Shown piece after piece: positions 1 to 11,052 of a stretch of DNA of 64,000 nucleotides (position 1 is its first letter; the number at the start of each line of letters is the position of its first letter). The notes beneath the pieces are model-generated. The model was not told the DNA's origin and ran no database searches. It was given only the letters and a program-made list of their open reading frames with translations. The DNA lies in contig JAUIZM010000019.1 of assembly GCA_030848705.1 (NCBI GenBank), forward strand, positions 1,550,001-1,614,000, in the 5' to 3' direction. The translations under genes were made by a program, and so were the position numbers. This stretch comes from Heracleum sosnowskyi. Taxonomy: Eukaryota; Streptophyta; Magnoliopsida; Apiales; Apiaceae.

Positions 1-55
1 TGTAGGGTATTCAGATTTCTTCAGCATGGGAATTTTGATGCTTTCATATTTGAAT
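1..55 (-). mobile_element. right end of a further array unit (copia gag start)
   Basis: These bases are identical to 20213-20267, the last part of unit 1, which is minus-strand copia gag sequence. The window therefore opens on the same unit-to-unit junction that recurs at 20268, implying another unit, or at least its right end, to the left. Confidence 0.85.
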
Positions 56-690
56 GTCAAGAGGTTTGCAAACAGATTGTACAAACTTGTCATTGAAATA
101 AGTCAGTCTAAATGCTTAATTTCAAAGGCGGAGGAAACATCATAGTTATGGCATTCACGTCTTGGGCATGTCAATTTTCAAGCCATGTTAATGATGTCAA
201 AGAATGGAATGGCATATGGTTTTCCAGATTTTATCCAACCAAAGGATATGTGTACTGGATGCTTAATATCAAAGCAAACAAAAAAACCGTTTCCTAGTGA
301 GGCGAATTTTCATGCAAAACAGGTGTTAGAATTGGTACATGGCGACTTATGTGGACCAATATCACCGACAACAATGGGGGGAAATAGGTACTTTCTACTT
401 TTGGTTGATGATTATAGTCAGATTATGTGGATATATATGCTGTCTAGTAAAGGTGAGGCGTTGGCAGCGTTTAAAAAATTTTGAGTGATGGTAGAAAAGG
501 ATCCAGGGAAGGAAATTAAAGTCCTTAGGACGGACCGAGGTGGTGAATTCATGTCAAAAGAATTCACATTCTACTGTGATGATACACGGATTGTGAGACA
601 TTTCACCGCCCCCTATTCTCCACAGCAAAATGGGGTGGTTGAACGGTGAAATAGAACGGTGGCGGCCATGGATCAAACTTGTCAAACTTG
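56..690 (+). pseudogene. Ty1/copia remnant: pre-integrase and integrase core
   Basis: Degenerate plus-strand pol fragment. Readable pieces are VKRSANRLYKL (end of the protease/pre-integrase linker), WHSRLGH plus CTGC (the HHCC zinc-binding region), ELVHGDLCGPI and LLVDDYSQIMW (integrase core with its first Asp), VLRTDRGGEF (second Asp) and APYSPQQNGVVER. In-frame stops interrupt it after EETS, AFKKF and VVER, and similarity fades near 690. Its upstream part is missing here because the tandem junction cuts it at GTCAAGAGG. It cannot encode active integrase. It is a different lineage from the minus-strand copia at the end of the unit. Confidence 0.85.
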
Positions 691-2635
691 AAAGTAAAGT
701 ACCATTTTGAGCTATAGAACAGATTTTGCAGGCCCATATTTCCCTAAAGTTTAATAGTTTGTTCCTTAACATACTTGAAAGAGAAAATTCCGCCAACAAA
801 ATGACCAATGCAACTCAATCCCACTTCCTTCTAGCATTCTCAAAAAAACTACGGGGCAGGTTTAGAGTAGCAATACCATCACCATTATCAACATTTGATT
901 CAAAATCAAAATTAAATTGAGGTTGGTCGGTTAGCATTGTCATGGAAAATATTCAAAATCAAAATTAAATTGAGGTTGGTGGGTTAGCATTGTCTTAGAC
1001 AATAGATTTCCATGAAAATGGAAGAATACCACCACTAGAAGAAGGACTAACAGATTCCCCTGCAGTAGAGTTAGTATTCGAAAATCACAAAAATACCATT
1101 TGTAACATTAACATCATTTCTTAAGTCCTCAAGAGAAACGATAGTTCTAGGTTGTACAATACCATTGTCATCAACATTTCTTCCCTGTAAAGTGGACTAA
1201 AAATCGTTAAAATCGTTAATGGATAATTCTTCGGTTCATGAAAGAAATATGGCCGGAAAAGAGAAAGAGGTGGGTGGGAAAAAAGAAATGTGTTTAAATT
1301 ATCTAGGCAGAAGATATAAACAACACATACTACGAAGAATACATTAATGTAAAATACACACAACTCCGACTTGCTTTCAATCAAGCATCAAGAAGATTCC
1401 ATTTTACTATATTCTCTGTTCTCTTTACAATTAGTCTATTCGACGTCTATTTGATTATCCTCTCAACCATACAAATTATAAAAATAATATAGTAACTTTT
1501 AAACCTTATTTCACATATCCATAATTATGACATACATGTCTTCTTGGTGTATAGAATTGACAACATCCAGTATATTTATATCCACACGTGTTACTTTTTT
1601 TGAGGATATTTTTCCATATTGGCATCATCACTCTAAAGCTCAGGATTATTATAGGTTCATCATCTATCACTTTAAAAAATTTCAAAATCATGTTAAGATA
1701 ATTCTTTCCCCTCGTTATCACCTCATATAACTCCCACAAAATCTCATCAAATACATTTGTCAAAATAATTACTTTCTCATGATATAAATCATTCACTACC
1801 TACCTCAAGCTCCATCCCATTCCACATCAAACTTAAATACTTAACTCATCAAATCTAATTAATATCCACCTATATCACTATCAAGCTCATTTGCACACAA
1901 GTGCCAAAAATGTTATTACCAATCCCCAATAAATCCACTAGGTCTTAGCATAATTTACCGCACCAAACTAGATATCTTTTGAAAATCCTTTATGTTTCGC
2001 CTATTATTGGACACAAAATTATTAGGTAATTGGAGTCATCACGGGAAGCATTGCACTAATTACATAGCAAGAGTCAGAATGATTGTTTAATAGCTAAAGG
2101 TTGTAATCAAGAAAAATGAGCGCATGTTGATTAAATAGTTAATCTTGTTGAAAAATGTCTCAAATTGGTCAGTCCATTAGCTCAATGTCTCAAATGTTGT
2201 CCAACATAGTTCTCTTAAACAAAAATGTCCTACGACTGAATTGCCTAATTTCGTTGACTCCAAAATCCATTTTATGTTTTTAATTTTAAATAAAGTATTC
2301 ATGGTGTACAACAATCCCTTCAAGAGATTCACTTTGCTTCTTTTGTGCATTGGATTTACTATATATTGGATTTACTATACAAATGTCGATGCACAAAATG
2401 AAAGGTATAATTATATTTTGAGATTAAGAATATTCGTTAAAATCTTATTTTATTACTTAGAGATATAAATGAAGCTCTCTCACTGAATATTAGTAAGTTC
2501 ATGTTTGTTTTAACTTCAACTCCAAGTTGAAAGATAGGATTAGTGATAAGCGTGATCTTTATCTTAATATTGTCCCTATATTTAAGTTATTTTTTATTGA
2601 TTTGGATTGTTATTTAATAAATTATAATATTTTAT
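691..2635. other. anonymous AT-rich spacer (unit 1)
   Basis: No recognisable coding region. A short direct repeat (TCAAAATCAAAATTAAATTGAGGTTGG) occurs near 900-930 and again near 955-985. Short ORFs are unsupported. The equivalents are 20903-22847, 41972-43916 and, in part, 62081-63385. Confidence 0.6.
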
Positions 2636-3850
2636 TGTAGGAATCAAGGAGGTCTAATTAAATATGGATTGAAGCTTAAATAGCAAGAGATGGAGATTAA
2701 TTTGATTGAAATTTTGATTTTATAGGCTACTTGTGAAGTCTACATCGTTTAGGCCATAAACGGAATTTTAGAAGTCCAATTCAGACCATTCAACAGCCCA
2801 CAGAAATATTATAAGAAGGGCTTTATTTTATAACTGGTCTTAGATATCAAAATCCAGCGAGTCATTCTAGAAACAGAGCCCAAACGTCAGTTATGAATTT
2901 CCTTTATTGAAATTCAATTCTGATGACTTTTTTTTGGATGTAATTAGATATAGATCAGACCTAATACCTAGAGATAGAGGAGATAGAGACAACGCAAGAG
3001 ACAAGGAGCCGCACAAGGGAGGAGGATAAGCCATCAATGGAGAAGATTTGAAGACATTCAATTGGCTTTGTTTTCTCTTATCTTTTATTTATCTCTTCTT
3101 ATGAACATGTGTTGGTTGTTTTGGGATTGTTTTGATACTTTGATTATGAACTAAATTATATGAGTTAAGATTTTTATGGAACCCTACTATGGGATTGTTG
3201 ATAGTTTGTAGTTTATTCATTCAAGTGATTATCATGTTTAATAATATTTGCTATTGTTTGGCCAACTATAGTAGATAGCTGAGTTAATTATAATACTAAG
3301 AGTGTTATAGTTAAGTGACACAATACCTGAATGGTGCATGATTATATCTATTAATATTGATTTATGACGGTATGTATATATATTATTACCTTATATAGCC
3401 GTGTGAAATTGGTGTTTAATCGTATTCTTGAGATTAAATTGGCATAGACATACACTGGTTTAGTTTCTAGAATATATAACATAGTGATTTCGAGAGAAAC
3501 CTATGATCGTTGAATTTCCGGTTAGTATATTATGAATTTGTTGTAGTATTACACTACTTTATTACCAACATGAACATATTAGGGGAAGTAATTATCTTGA
3601 CTTAGCTTCTCGTATCTAAAACTCATCCAACTCTTTTCGCTAGTATAGTATTAGTTAGTTAATTTAGTTGTTAATTAATTAGTTTAATTAGAAAAACCAA
3701 AACTCAATTCTTGTGAGTCTACAACCGAATTGTTTGACATTGATTGTGATTTATACAACTAGATAGTCCTTGAGGAACCATATCTGATATTTATTATTAT
3801 ATTACTTGTTTACGATTGCGTACACTTGCACATCTAGATTTTACACAACA
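2636..3850 (+). repeat. LTR-like segment (TGTAGG...ACACAACA)
   Basis: A 1.2-kb stretch starting TGTAGGAATC and ending TTACACAACA has an LTR-like layout: TATAAGAAGGG-type promoter sequence followed by purine-rich leader near 2930-3060, then a long AT-rich 3' part ending in CGTACACTTGCACATCTAG, reminiscent of Ty3/gypsy LTR ends. I found no target duplication (TTTAT before, ATTAG after), PBS or polypurine tract, so a solo or decayed LTR is only a suggestion. Confidence 0.3.
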
Positions 3851-5671
3851 ATTAGGTTCAAATTAGAACATTTTTCTGATTTAGAACTTAGATATGTACC
3901 TAATCAATGACTGTTTTTTTATCATTTTGCTACACTAAACATCATTCTGTTGCAACACACAAATTTTTTCTTATATATTTTAAGATGTAATGTTCTTCTG
4001 GTGAACATTGAGTTTTTTTACTAAATTACATGCGATTTTTGTAAAAGAAATTAAATCTTAGCATGATATGATATTACTCTCATTTTCATAAAACTATAAA
4101 CAAAAAATTAATATGGAAAAATATAGTTAATAATAAAAAGAGTATTATATTCTGTATAAGCACATAAATAAGTTCTAACGCATCTAGTTATAAGCGGTTA
4201 TATGTGGAACGTAACCCACTTGTATACATCTAATATTATTATTTAGAGATTTAAATAAGGCTTCGTAGTCAATACAAAAAATTTAAATTAACTTCGAACA
4301 CCAAGTAAAAGGTTACTCATATAAATCTCATTTATTTATTTAGAGATATGAACAAATCTAATTTTTTTTCGAGTTCTTGAAGTTAAATACTTGAGCTTCC
4401 AAGTTTAAAGGTTTCTTGTATAAAACATATATTAGTTACAAATGAACCCTACTGTTGAGGTCTTGAAGTAAAACCGACTTTGATTCCGAGTTAGAGAAAT
4501 ACTAGTATAAGTCCATATAGGACATAAATGAAGTCTCATTGTTGAATCCTAGTGATTTGTCTTAGTTGGTTTAAAACCGTTTGTTTAATTTATTTTGTCA
4601 TCATTATTCCAAAGGTTTTATAAATGACATAAACTTTTTGAAAAGTACTTCATATTATTCAACTCCAAATATATTTGACCTATTTATATATTCGGCCTTA
4701 TATATCTTATTTATATATATTTTAAGTGCTTTCAATCATACCGTTGTTATTTGTGCTTTAGTTTAACAAACATATATACTTAATTTACTGCATAAACGTT
4801 CATACACAATGTGTTATTAATCCTCCAACAAGTAACTTACTACAACTCACATTTATATATATTGTTGATCTATTTTATATATTATGTTCGTGTAACATAC
4901 TAGTCCGAGTCTAGCCAAGCCTATGATCCAACACCGACAAAGTAGCAGACTACCCTAATCTACGCAATGAGGGAAGGGAGAAGGTACGATTGGATCCACT
5001 ATGCCAATAAAATCCAGATTTTCTTATTCACAAGTAACAAATTTTTAAATGACAAAGAACATTTAGAAATGCCAAGCTCTAAATTATAATAGGTAAAAAA
5101 TTATTCAACCCCCTTCTAACTTATTAATCCATTTTTTTGGCCTAACATAGTGGTTATTGTAAAAAATATAATAAAATAAGTATATTACATCTTCTTAATG
5201 TAAAATATAATAATAATTTTACATATGTATTGTTAATTTTAAAGAACACATTACTTTTAAATTTGATCAAAATATATTATGCCGTACAATATAATATGCT
5301 TTTAATATAGAGAATAAGTACTCACATCTCAAATAATTAACTTTCATGAGATATTTAATAAAACGACTTCATATAATAAAATATTATGCATATTAATATA
5401 CTATCTAAAAAGATTGTGCATATCAAAAGATTGTATGAATCAAATTTTATTCAATATCATAGGAAAATTATCGAGATATGTCTAAGGTTCCTTATTCTCT
5501 TTAATATATTAAACAAAATATGTATAGAACACTTAACATAAACAATTTTAAATCACAGAATACAAAAAATTGAAAATATAGAATGATAATTACATAAAGA
5601 ACACACAATAAAAATTATAAAACATACACAAATTTAGTGAAAACACAATAAAAATTATAGAACATAAGAAA
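3851..5671. other. anonymous AT-rich spacer (unit 1)
   Basis: No gene, RNA or complete element recognised. The short dispersed motif ATTTAGAGATNTAAAT recurs (near 2455, 4240, 4340). Equivalent regions are 24063-25883 and 45132-46937; copy 3 lacks ~36 bp near 45783 and has a 15-bp extra segment near 46140. Confidence 0.55.
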
Positions 5672-6350
5672 CTAGTTGAAAAAGCCGCGCTTCGCGACGG
5701 CGTAATAATTTTTTTAAAAAACTCTATCAAATAAATTACGAAAATTACTCGGTCCTCGCTAATAAGCCGTCCTCCCGTGAAACACGATTTCCTTTTTAAT
5801 ATCAAAATTTCAAATTTAATATATTGAATATATATACTTGTCTTATATATTAATTTTTATGTTACCGTACTCCTTTCTAATGAGTCACTCTTTCGTTGAA
5901 AAAACACATATATAATTTCACATATTCTACTTTAAATTGAACTTTATAGTTATGTATTACAAACGCTTATTCTACTTCCAATAGAACTTCTAATTGCAAG
6001 TACTTCTTTTATATCTGAACTCTTCTCATCTATAAATCGAAACACCTATTCTACTTCAAATAGAACTTTGCAAGTACTTCTTTTATATTTGAACTCTTCC
6101 CCTCTACAAATTTAAACACCTATTCTACTTCAAATAGAACTTTTAATTATATGTCTTCACTATAAATTCGAACTCTTCTCCTCAATAAATTCGAACACCT
6201 ATTCTACTTCTAATATGTTAAAGGATATTTTTTTTATTTATCAGTATTTAAAATTCTAAAATTCTAGAAAATTAGAAAAATAGATTGAGACGATCTTAGG
6301 GCGCCACCTAACCTCTCGCGTATCCTCCTTTATATATATATATATATTGA
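5672..6350 (-). mobile_element. non-autonomous Helitron, family 1 (679 bp)
   Basis: On the minus strand the element starts TCAATATATATA... with TATAAAGGAGGATACGC close to the 5' end. It ends with a GC-rich imperfect hairpin (CCGTCGC GAA GCGCGG), a short T-rich spacer and CTAG. The flanking bases are A before TC and T after CTAG, the AT target expected for Helitrons. It encodes no Rep/helicase. Internally, at about 5950-6212, are four or five degenerate 65-75 bp repeats built around TATTCTACTTCAAATAGAAC and GAACTCTTC. Termini are inferred from rules, without an empty-site comparison. Confidence 0.72.
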
Positions 6351-6680
6351 TTTTAAAATACAAAAATTACGTGACATAAAAATTATAGTTTCAAAAATCT
6401 GCAACACAAAACATTATAGAATACAGAATATAATAATCATAAATAACTATTTAATTGTTGAGCCTAGTCATAAATATATTAAAGCACCAAATTACTAAAT
6501 TAAAAAGTAAGGGAATATGAACAATAAAATAAGTATATATAAAATAGTTGAAAATTTGTAAAAATAAATTTGATGTACAAAGAGCTTAGATTCTAAAAGA
6601 AATTAGTAAAAACGTGATGTAGTGTTGGTAATGAAAACATGGGTATATAGAGGGTAAATCTAAGCCGTAGGTTTTAAAAG

Positions 6681-6850
6681 AGATCAAATGAAAAGGTGGT
6701 GCAATGTATAGACACACCTAACCATCAAGTGAAAATGTGGTGCACTGTATATAGACACCTAATCCAGAGATCAAGTGAAAAGGTGGTGCACTGTATATAG
6801 ACACCTATACAGAGATAAGTAGAAACGTGGTGCACTGTATATAGACACCT
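6681..6850 (+). repeat. minisatellite upstream of AP2-like exon 1
   Basis: Four imperfect ~45-50 bp repeats with core GTGAAAAGGTGGTGCACTG followed by TATATAGACACCT. The array ends 135 bp before the AP2 start codon, so it lies in the presumed promoter or 5' UTR. Repeat number is the same in all three copies. Confidence 0.85.
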
Positions 6851-6985
6851 AAGATTATAAAATATAATATATTAAAGGATATCTAGTCTTAAAATATATT
6901 AAAGGATATCCAATGAATATCATCTGGGTCACTCACACTTATACATAGAATACATTTCTCAGTCTTTTTCAAAGCAAAGACAAAA

Positions 6986-8028
6986 ATGATCCATTTTTCA
7001 TTTTCTTGTGCAAATCCATCAAGTGAAAGCATTTCTCATACCATAACTTCTAAGAAAAACAATCTTAAGGATGTTGAAGAGGGTGACACTGCCCCCCGCA
7101 ATAAAACATCCATTTACAAAGGAGTTACCAAGTATAGATCTTGCTCTTTTACTTTTAACACACACATAAACTCCTTACAAAATTGACAAATCTTTTCTTT
7201 ATCAAGATTATTCAATTATTGATGTTAGAATATTTTGTTTTTTACTAATTTGAGTAGAACAAAATAACAATTTTTTAGTTTTTTCATTTGTTGAGAATCA
7301 AGAGCATATATATGTTAATTTTAATTGAATATTTTGTATTGAATTTTTATTATGTAATGTGTTTGAATGGACAGACATAAATTGTCCGAGAGATTTGAGG
7401 CTCATCTATGGGATAGGGATGCATCTAATGATAGCCAACGAAGAAAGAAAGGAAGACAAGGTAAAATTTTTGGTATGATTACAGTAACTTTTGGTATGAC
7501 TAGAGTAACTTTTGTATTTTAATCCTTATTTGTTTTTGTTTCATGATTTGGGCCGCTCAACTTTCTCCACTTAGTTTATCTAGGTATGTTTGGTTTTTAA
7601 CTCTTTTAATTTAAATTTATATTGTATGTGATATATATATATATTTTATTCGACAAACATATTTATATAAATATTTAGGAGCTTATGATAATGAAGAATC
7701 GGCTGCTCATGCTTACGATCTTGCTGCTCTCAAATATTGGGGACTTGCTACTATGCTCAATTCCGGTACTTAGATTTTTCTTTATATATTCCTTTAATAA
7801 AATTAATAACATTAAATATTTAATAAATATAAAGTTTAATTAATTCGGTTCAATTTTTTTGATTAACGGATGTATCATATATATATATTGTTAAAAATTG
7901 CAGGTAGAATTATACGAAAAAGATATTGAAGAAATGAAAAATTCAACAAAAGAAGAGTATGTAGCTTCTATAAAGAGAAAAAGCTCTGGATTTTCTTGGG
8001 GAGCTTCAAAATACAGAGGAGTATTCAA
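6986..8028 (+). pseudogene. truncated AP2-like gene, exons 1-5 (unit 1)
   Basis: Exons by splice-site reading are 6986-7131, 7375-7460, the 9-nt micro-exon 7575-7583, 7679-7765 and 7904-8028. They encode the first AP2 repeat (SIYKGVTK ... FEAHLW ... VYLGAYDNEESAAHAYDLAALKYWG), the linker and the first residues of the second repeat (KYRGVFK). Exon 4 lacks two bases present in the copy at 48248 (CAATTCCGG versus CAATTTTCCGG), which shifts the frame and gives a stop early in exon 5 (reading through AGATATTGAAG). Exons 6 and 7 are absent: sequence after 8193 is unrelated to the AP2 gene. The second repeat is thus lost by both truncation and frameshift. Confidence 0.88.
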
Positions 8029-8193
8029 GTAATAGCTTTCACCTTTTTAGAAATTATATTTATGAATAATTTTTCAATTAGTTTTTGGACAAAGCTAGAG
8101 GGTGAACAACGAGTAATGATAGAGATTTATAATAGCATTCATGCACTATATATTATAACAATTGTTAATATTATAAGGAATGGAAAAGAACAC

Positions 8194-9602
8194 GAAAAAA
8201 TGGTGAATTCCGAAATCTGCCCTGTGTGCTCACTGCTCAGCATACATGAGAAGATACACCAAAAATTTTGTATCTCTGATTGACAAACTTTTTTAGGTTT
8301 AAATTTTGATCCGAAATTTCTAACATCAAACTCCCTTCTACCGTATTGTATCTTGTTAGACCTCTTTTGCCATTTGTGTTTGGTATATATGTTGTAGTGT
8401 ATAGCGTTGAAGAATAGGGATAACTCGTATCTTGAATCTAACTACTAATCTAAATTTATTTTCGAGGGAACACTAATTCTGTAAAAGAGAAATAATCCTA
8501 GTAGGTGGCAGTCACAACAATTATATACAAGTCCTTTGACACTAGAACCAATGCACTAGAAGTTCTTTGTGAATGCAATATTGGAAAATTTTTTAGTTAA
8601 AGCTGCCTAATTTGTATATGTTCTTTAGCATTTATTAGTTATCAGCTTGACTATTTATAACACTTTGGGCATTACAAAAGAAAACAGGTGTGTTGCACAA
8701 TACAGATAGTTTCAGAAAACTAGAAACCATTTGGTTGCTTCTCGAAAAATCTATGTATCAGATAGACAAGTAGACTAAGACAGGCATTATAGTGACTTGT
8801 TCAGGTGACTTGTATATTTGTAGTTTTCATCTTTCTGCAGTAAATTCTTTGTAGCATGAAAAGGCACATATATATATGTATAAAAACTGGAGGTTAAACA
8901 ACATTACAAGACACAAAAATGTATAAAGGTTAACTTGTTCAGAGCCAGTATCTAATTGGTCAAGTGAGTTCAATATTTAAGAACAATACTTTGATCTTCT
9001 TGAATGTTCAAACTTTTTTTTATTTTTGTTGGAAATGAAGAATACCTGAGCAATGTTGTAAGAAATAGTTAAAAAGTATTACTGTATCAAGAAAAAGTAG
9101 AACTAAATGACCATTTCACCAATTTGTCGACTTGACAGGATGACAGAATCGAATTCTTTAACCAACTATAGGCACAAATGTTCTCAAATCTATATTAGTT
9201 GGTGTTTAATGAGTCTAGGAAAGTGATTACTTCTCAAGCAACCAGTCCTTTACCTGATTGGACATTGTTGAGGAATACCTGGAAAAAAAACTGGGATCGT
9301 GAAACTTGGGGATTCTGATGGCTACCGCAAATAAAGTTCTGAGTTTATTGGTGATTCATGCTGTCTTTCTTTCAGAAATCTGGTCTGGATGAGTTAGAAC
9401 CCTTTTACCCGAATATTCTTGAAATGTTGACACCTAAGATCCATCTAGTGGCTTCTGCTAACAACATAAATTACAAAGTTGGTAACTTAACAAATTCTTC
9501 CAGCAATCCTGCCAGAAAACATGTTTCATTTATCCATATAAAAAAAACCAGTTTCATTCACAAGTGTTCCCATTGTGACCATAAGGATGTGTGATTTTTT
9601 CA
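8194..9602. other. unidentified sequence after the AP2 truncation (unit 1)
   Basis: Begins where AP2 intron 5 homology stops (GAACAC|G). No intact gene. A 25-bp segment at 8532-8556 (CCTTTGACACTAGAACCAAT core) exactly repeats the intron/exon boundary of the STICHEL-like fragment at 9687-9711, so this stretch contains shuffled pieces of the same locus. The 78-codon plus-strand ORF at 9358-9594 matches nothing I recognise. The unit 2 equivalent is 28406-29814. Confidence 0.5.
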
Positions 9603-9696
9603 TATGTCAATCTTTCATTTGACATTCTCAGCTGCTTTTGAGCTTCAGATAATGTTTTCAGGGCTTGACGTAGTTTTTCCATGTCTTCCTTTGACA
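9603..9696 (-). pseudogene. STICHEL-like (DnaX-related) exon fragment
   Basis: After a TTCTAG acceptor the minus strand reads SKEDMEKLRQALKTLSEAQK then QLRMSNERLT. This closely resembles the C-terminal region of plant STICHEL/STICHEL-like proteins (related to bacterial DNA polymerase III gamma/tau; STICHEL controls trichome branching), where KLRxALKxLSEAEKQLRxSND precedes WLTAALLQL. Here the frame departs after RLT, and neither the upstream AAA+ region nor downstream exons are seen. It is a captured fragment, not a gene. The assignment is from memory of the motif. Confidence 0.55.
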
Positions 9697-9921
9697 CTAG
9701 AACCAATGCACATATGTAAAAGTAGAGAATAATAACATTGTAGGTGTAAATATCACAAGTTCAAGTAACATATAGGGCAGTAAGCTTGTAGTCATGATAT
9801 GTGTAACCTAAAAGAGAGAACTACTAGTAAATTACTGAGAGGTAGCTAATCAAAATGTGAAGGTTGTCTAATTATATATGCAATAATTGAATTCAAATAG
9901 GTATATTGAACATGAGATAAC

Positions 9922-10990
9922 CTTATTGTCTGCAACCTTCTTCACTGTAGGATCACTTGGTGATGGAGGTACTGCCTGTCATGATTAATACCTAGAACAT
10001 GAACAGGAAATGCAAATTACTCTTGTAGCAGGCGTCCAACATTTTGCAAATCGGTCATTGAAAATCTCTTTCCACCACTGCTGATAAACATTTAATATTT
10101 AAACTGCATACATCATATATGAATAATTCAAAAATGCTTCTGTCTTCTTACTCAAGCAGTTCAAGAGTTAAGAAGCCGATCACAGAGAGGAAGGGGACAA
10201 ATTATAGAGTTAAATTGTTTCCAACACGGCTTGCAGTAAGATCAAAAACCAGACAACACTATAACATATGACTCTTCTCAGGCCATAAGAAATTACCACA
10301 AGAGATGGAATCGCTGGTTCTGTAAACTCATAGCCTTTTTCAGAAAATACCATACTTGTGAGGATGATTGCAGTGTAAAACTGAAAAAAAGCCGAAAAAG
10401 TTATAGACACGAGCATTCAAAAGCAAACAAATCAACATTGAGAAAGCAAACAAACCTGAAATTTTCTGTTCTTTTTATCCTCAGGGTGAGTTATTCTCCA
10501 AATACTACCATTGCTGTCGGGGGGAGTTTTGATTTCTTTAACCTCCATGAACTTGTCAATATCCATGGAGAGTAAAAATCAACAAGCTGCAGGTCTATTG
10601 CAAGAAGTGAAATTAAAAATCAAAAAATTAAATTTGAAAATAAATTTGAAAATCACTTACTAATTTTAATAAGTAGAGGTTTCGAGCTATTTGCAGAGAA
10701 TCGAGCTAATTGCACACAAATAACAACACCGTGATATGGGACGTCACCTAATTGAAAATCGAGTTATCGATTTAGGGTTTCTCAATTTCAGAGAGAAGGG
10801 TTTTTGTGGTGTGTATGTTTGAGAGAGACGAAAGAGAGGAGTGACGGCGGGAGAGGAACGAGGGAATTTTGTGTTGGTGTGTATGTATGAGAGAGAGACA
10901 GACAGAGAGAGAGGGGAGTGACGGGAGAAAGAGTAGATCTGAGTGAGAAAATGGGAGGGGGGAATCGGGGGAAGAATAAAATTTCAATCG
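9922..10990 (-). pseudogene. 5' part of an unidentified host gene, minus strand (unit 1)
   Basis: The minus strand looks like a captured gene 5' end. A CT/GA-rich leader (about 10770-10990) comes first, then a likely 5' UTR intron from GTAAGT near 10660 to CTGCAG near 10592. Exon 10456-10566 starts MDIDKFMEVKEIKTPPDSNG and ends CAG|GT. Exon 10297-10380 continues in frame (FYTAIILTSMVFSEKGYEF...). A further possible exon at 9922-9978 reads PPSPSDPTVKKVADNK before a GT donor, which recalls the start of SURP domains in plant SURP/G-patch splicing proteins. I do not recognise the first two exons, and the last may come from a different gene. No complete product is possible. Confidence 0.5.
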
Positions 10991-11052
10991 AGGGGGAAGA
11001 ATAAAATTTCAATTAAGGGGGTAAACATTGGTGTCGAGGGGGAAGAATAAAA
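10965..11052 (+). repeat. GGGGGAAGAATAAAATTTCAAT short tandem repeat
   Basis: Two to three copies of a ~20-60 bp repeat (GGGGAAGAATAAAATTTCAAT, AAGGGGGTAAACATTGGTGT). The series is interrupted by the Helitron at 11053 and resumes directly after it at 12126 (TTCAATTAAGGGGGAAACATTGGTGT). The unit 2 copy is 31177-31264. Confidence 0.8.

Noticed and set aside
1506..1796. Short conserved ORF present in four copies (also 21718, 42787, 62256)
   Set aside because: The repetition is explained by the DNA-level duplications. Composition is non-coding, and an opposite-strand ORF overlaps it completely.
2636..3850. Intact Ty3/gypsy element
   Set aside because: Only an LTR-like stretch is visible; no polyprotein, PBS, polypurine tract or matching target duplication.
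7132..7186. Extension of AP2 exon 1 to the stop at 7186 as a 66-aa protein
   Set aside because: A GT donor after ACCAA and the following exon starting ACATAAA continue the AP2 repeat in frame; the extension is intron.
9358..9594. 78-codon plus-strand ORF as a gene
   Set aside because: No motif, no similarity recognised, and it lies inside shuffled gene fragments of the opposite strand.
10772..11012. Small proline/serine-rich ORFs on the minus strand
   Set aside because: They lie in a GA/CT-rich leader upstream of the spliced gene 5' end and read as simple sequence.
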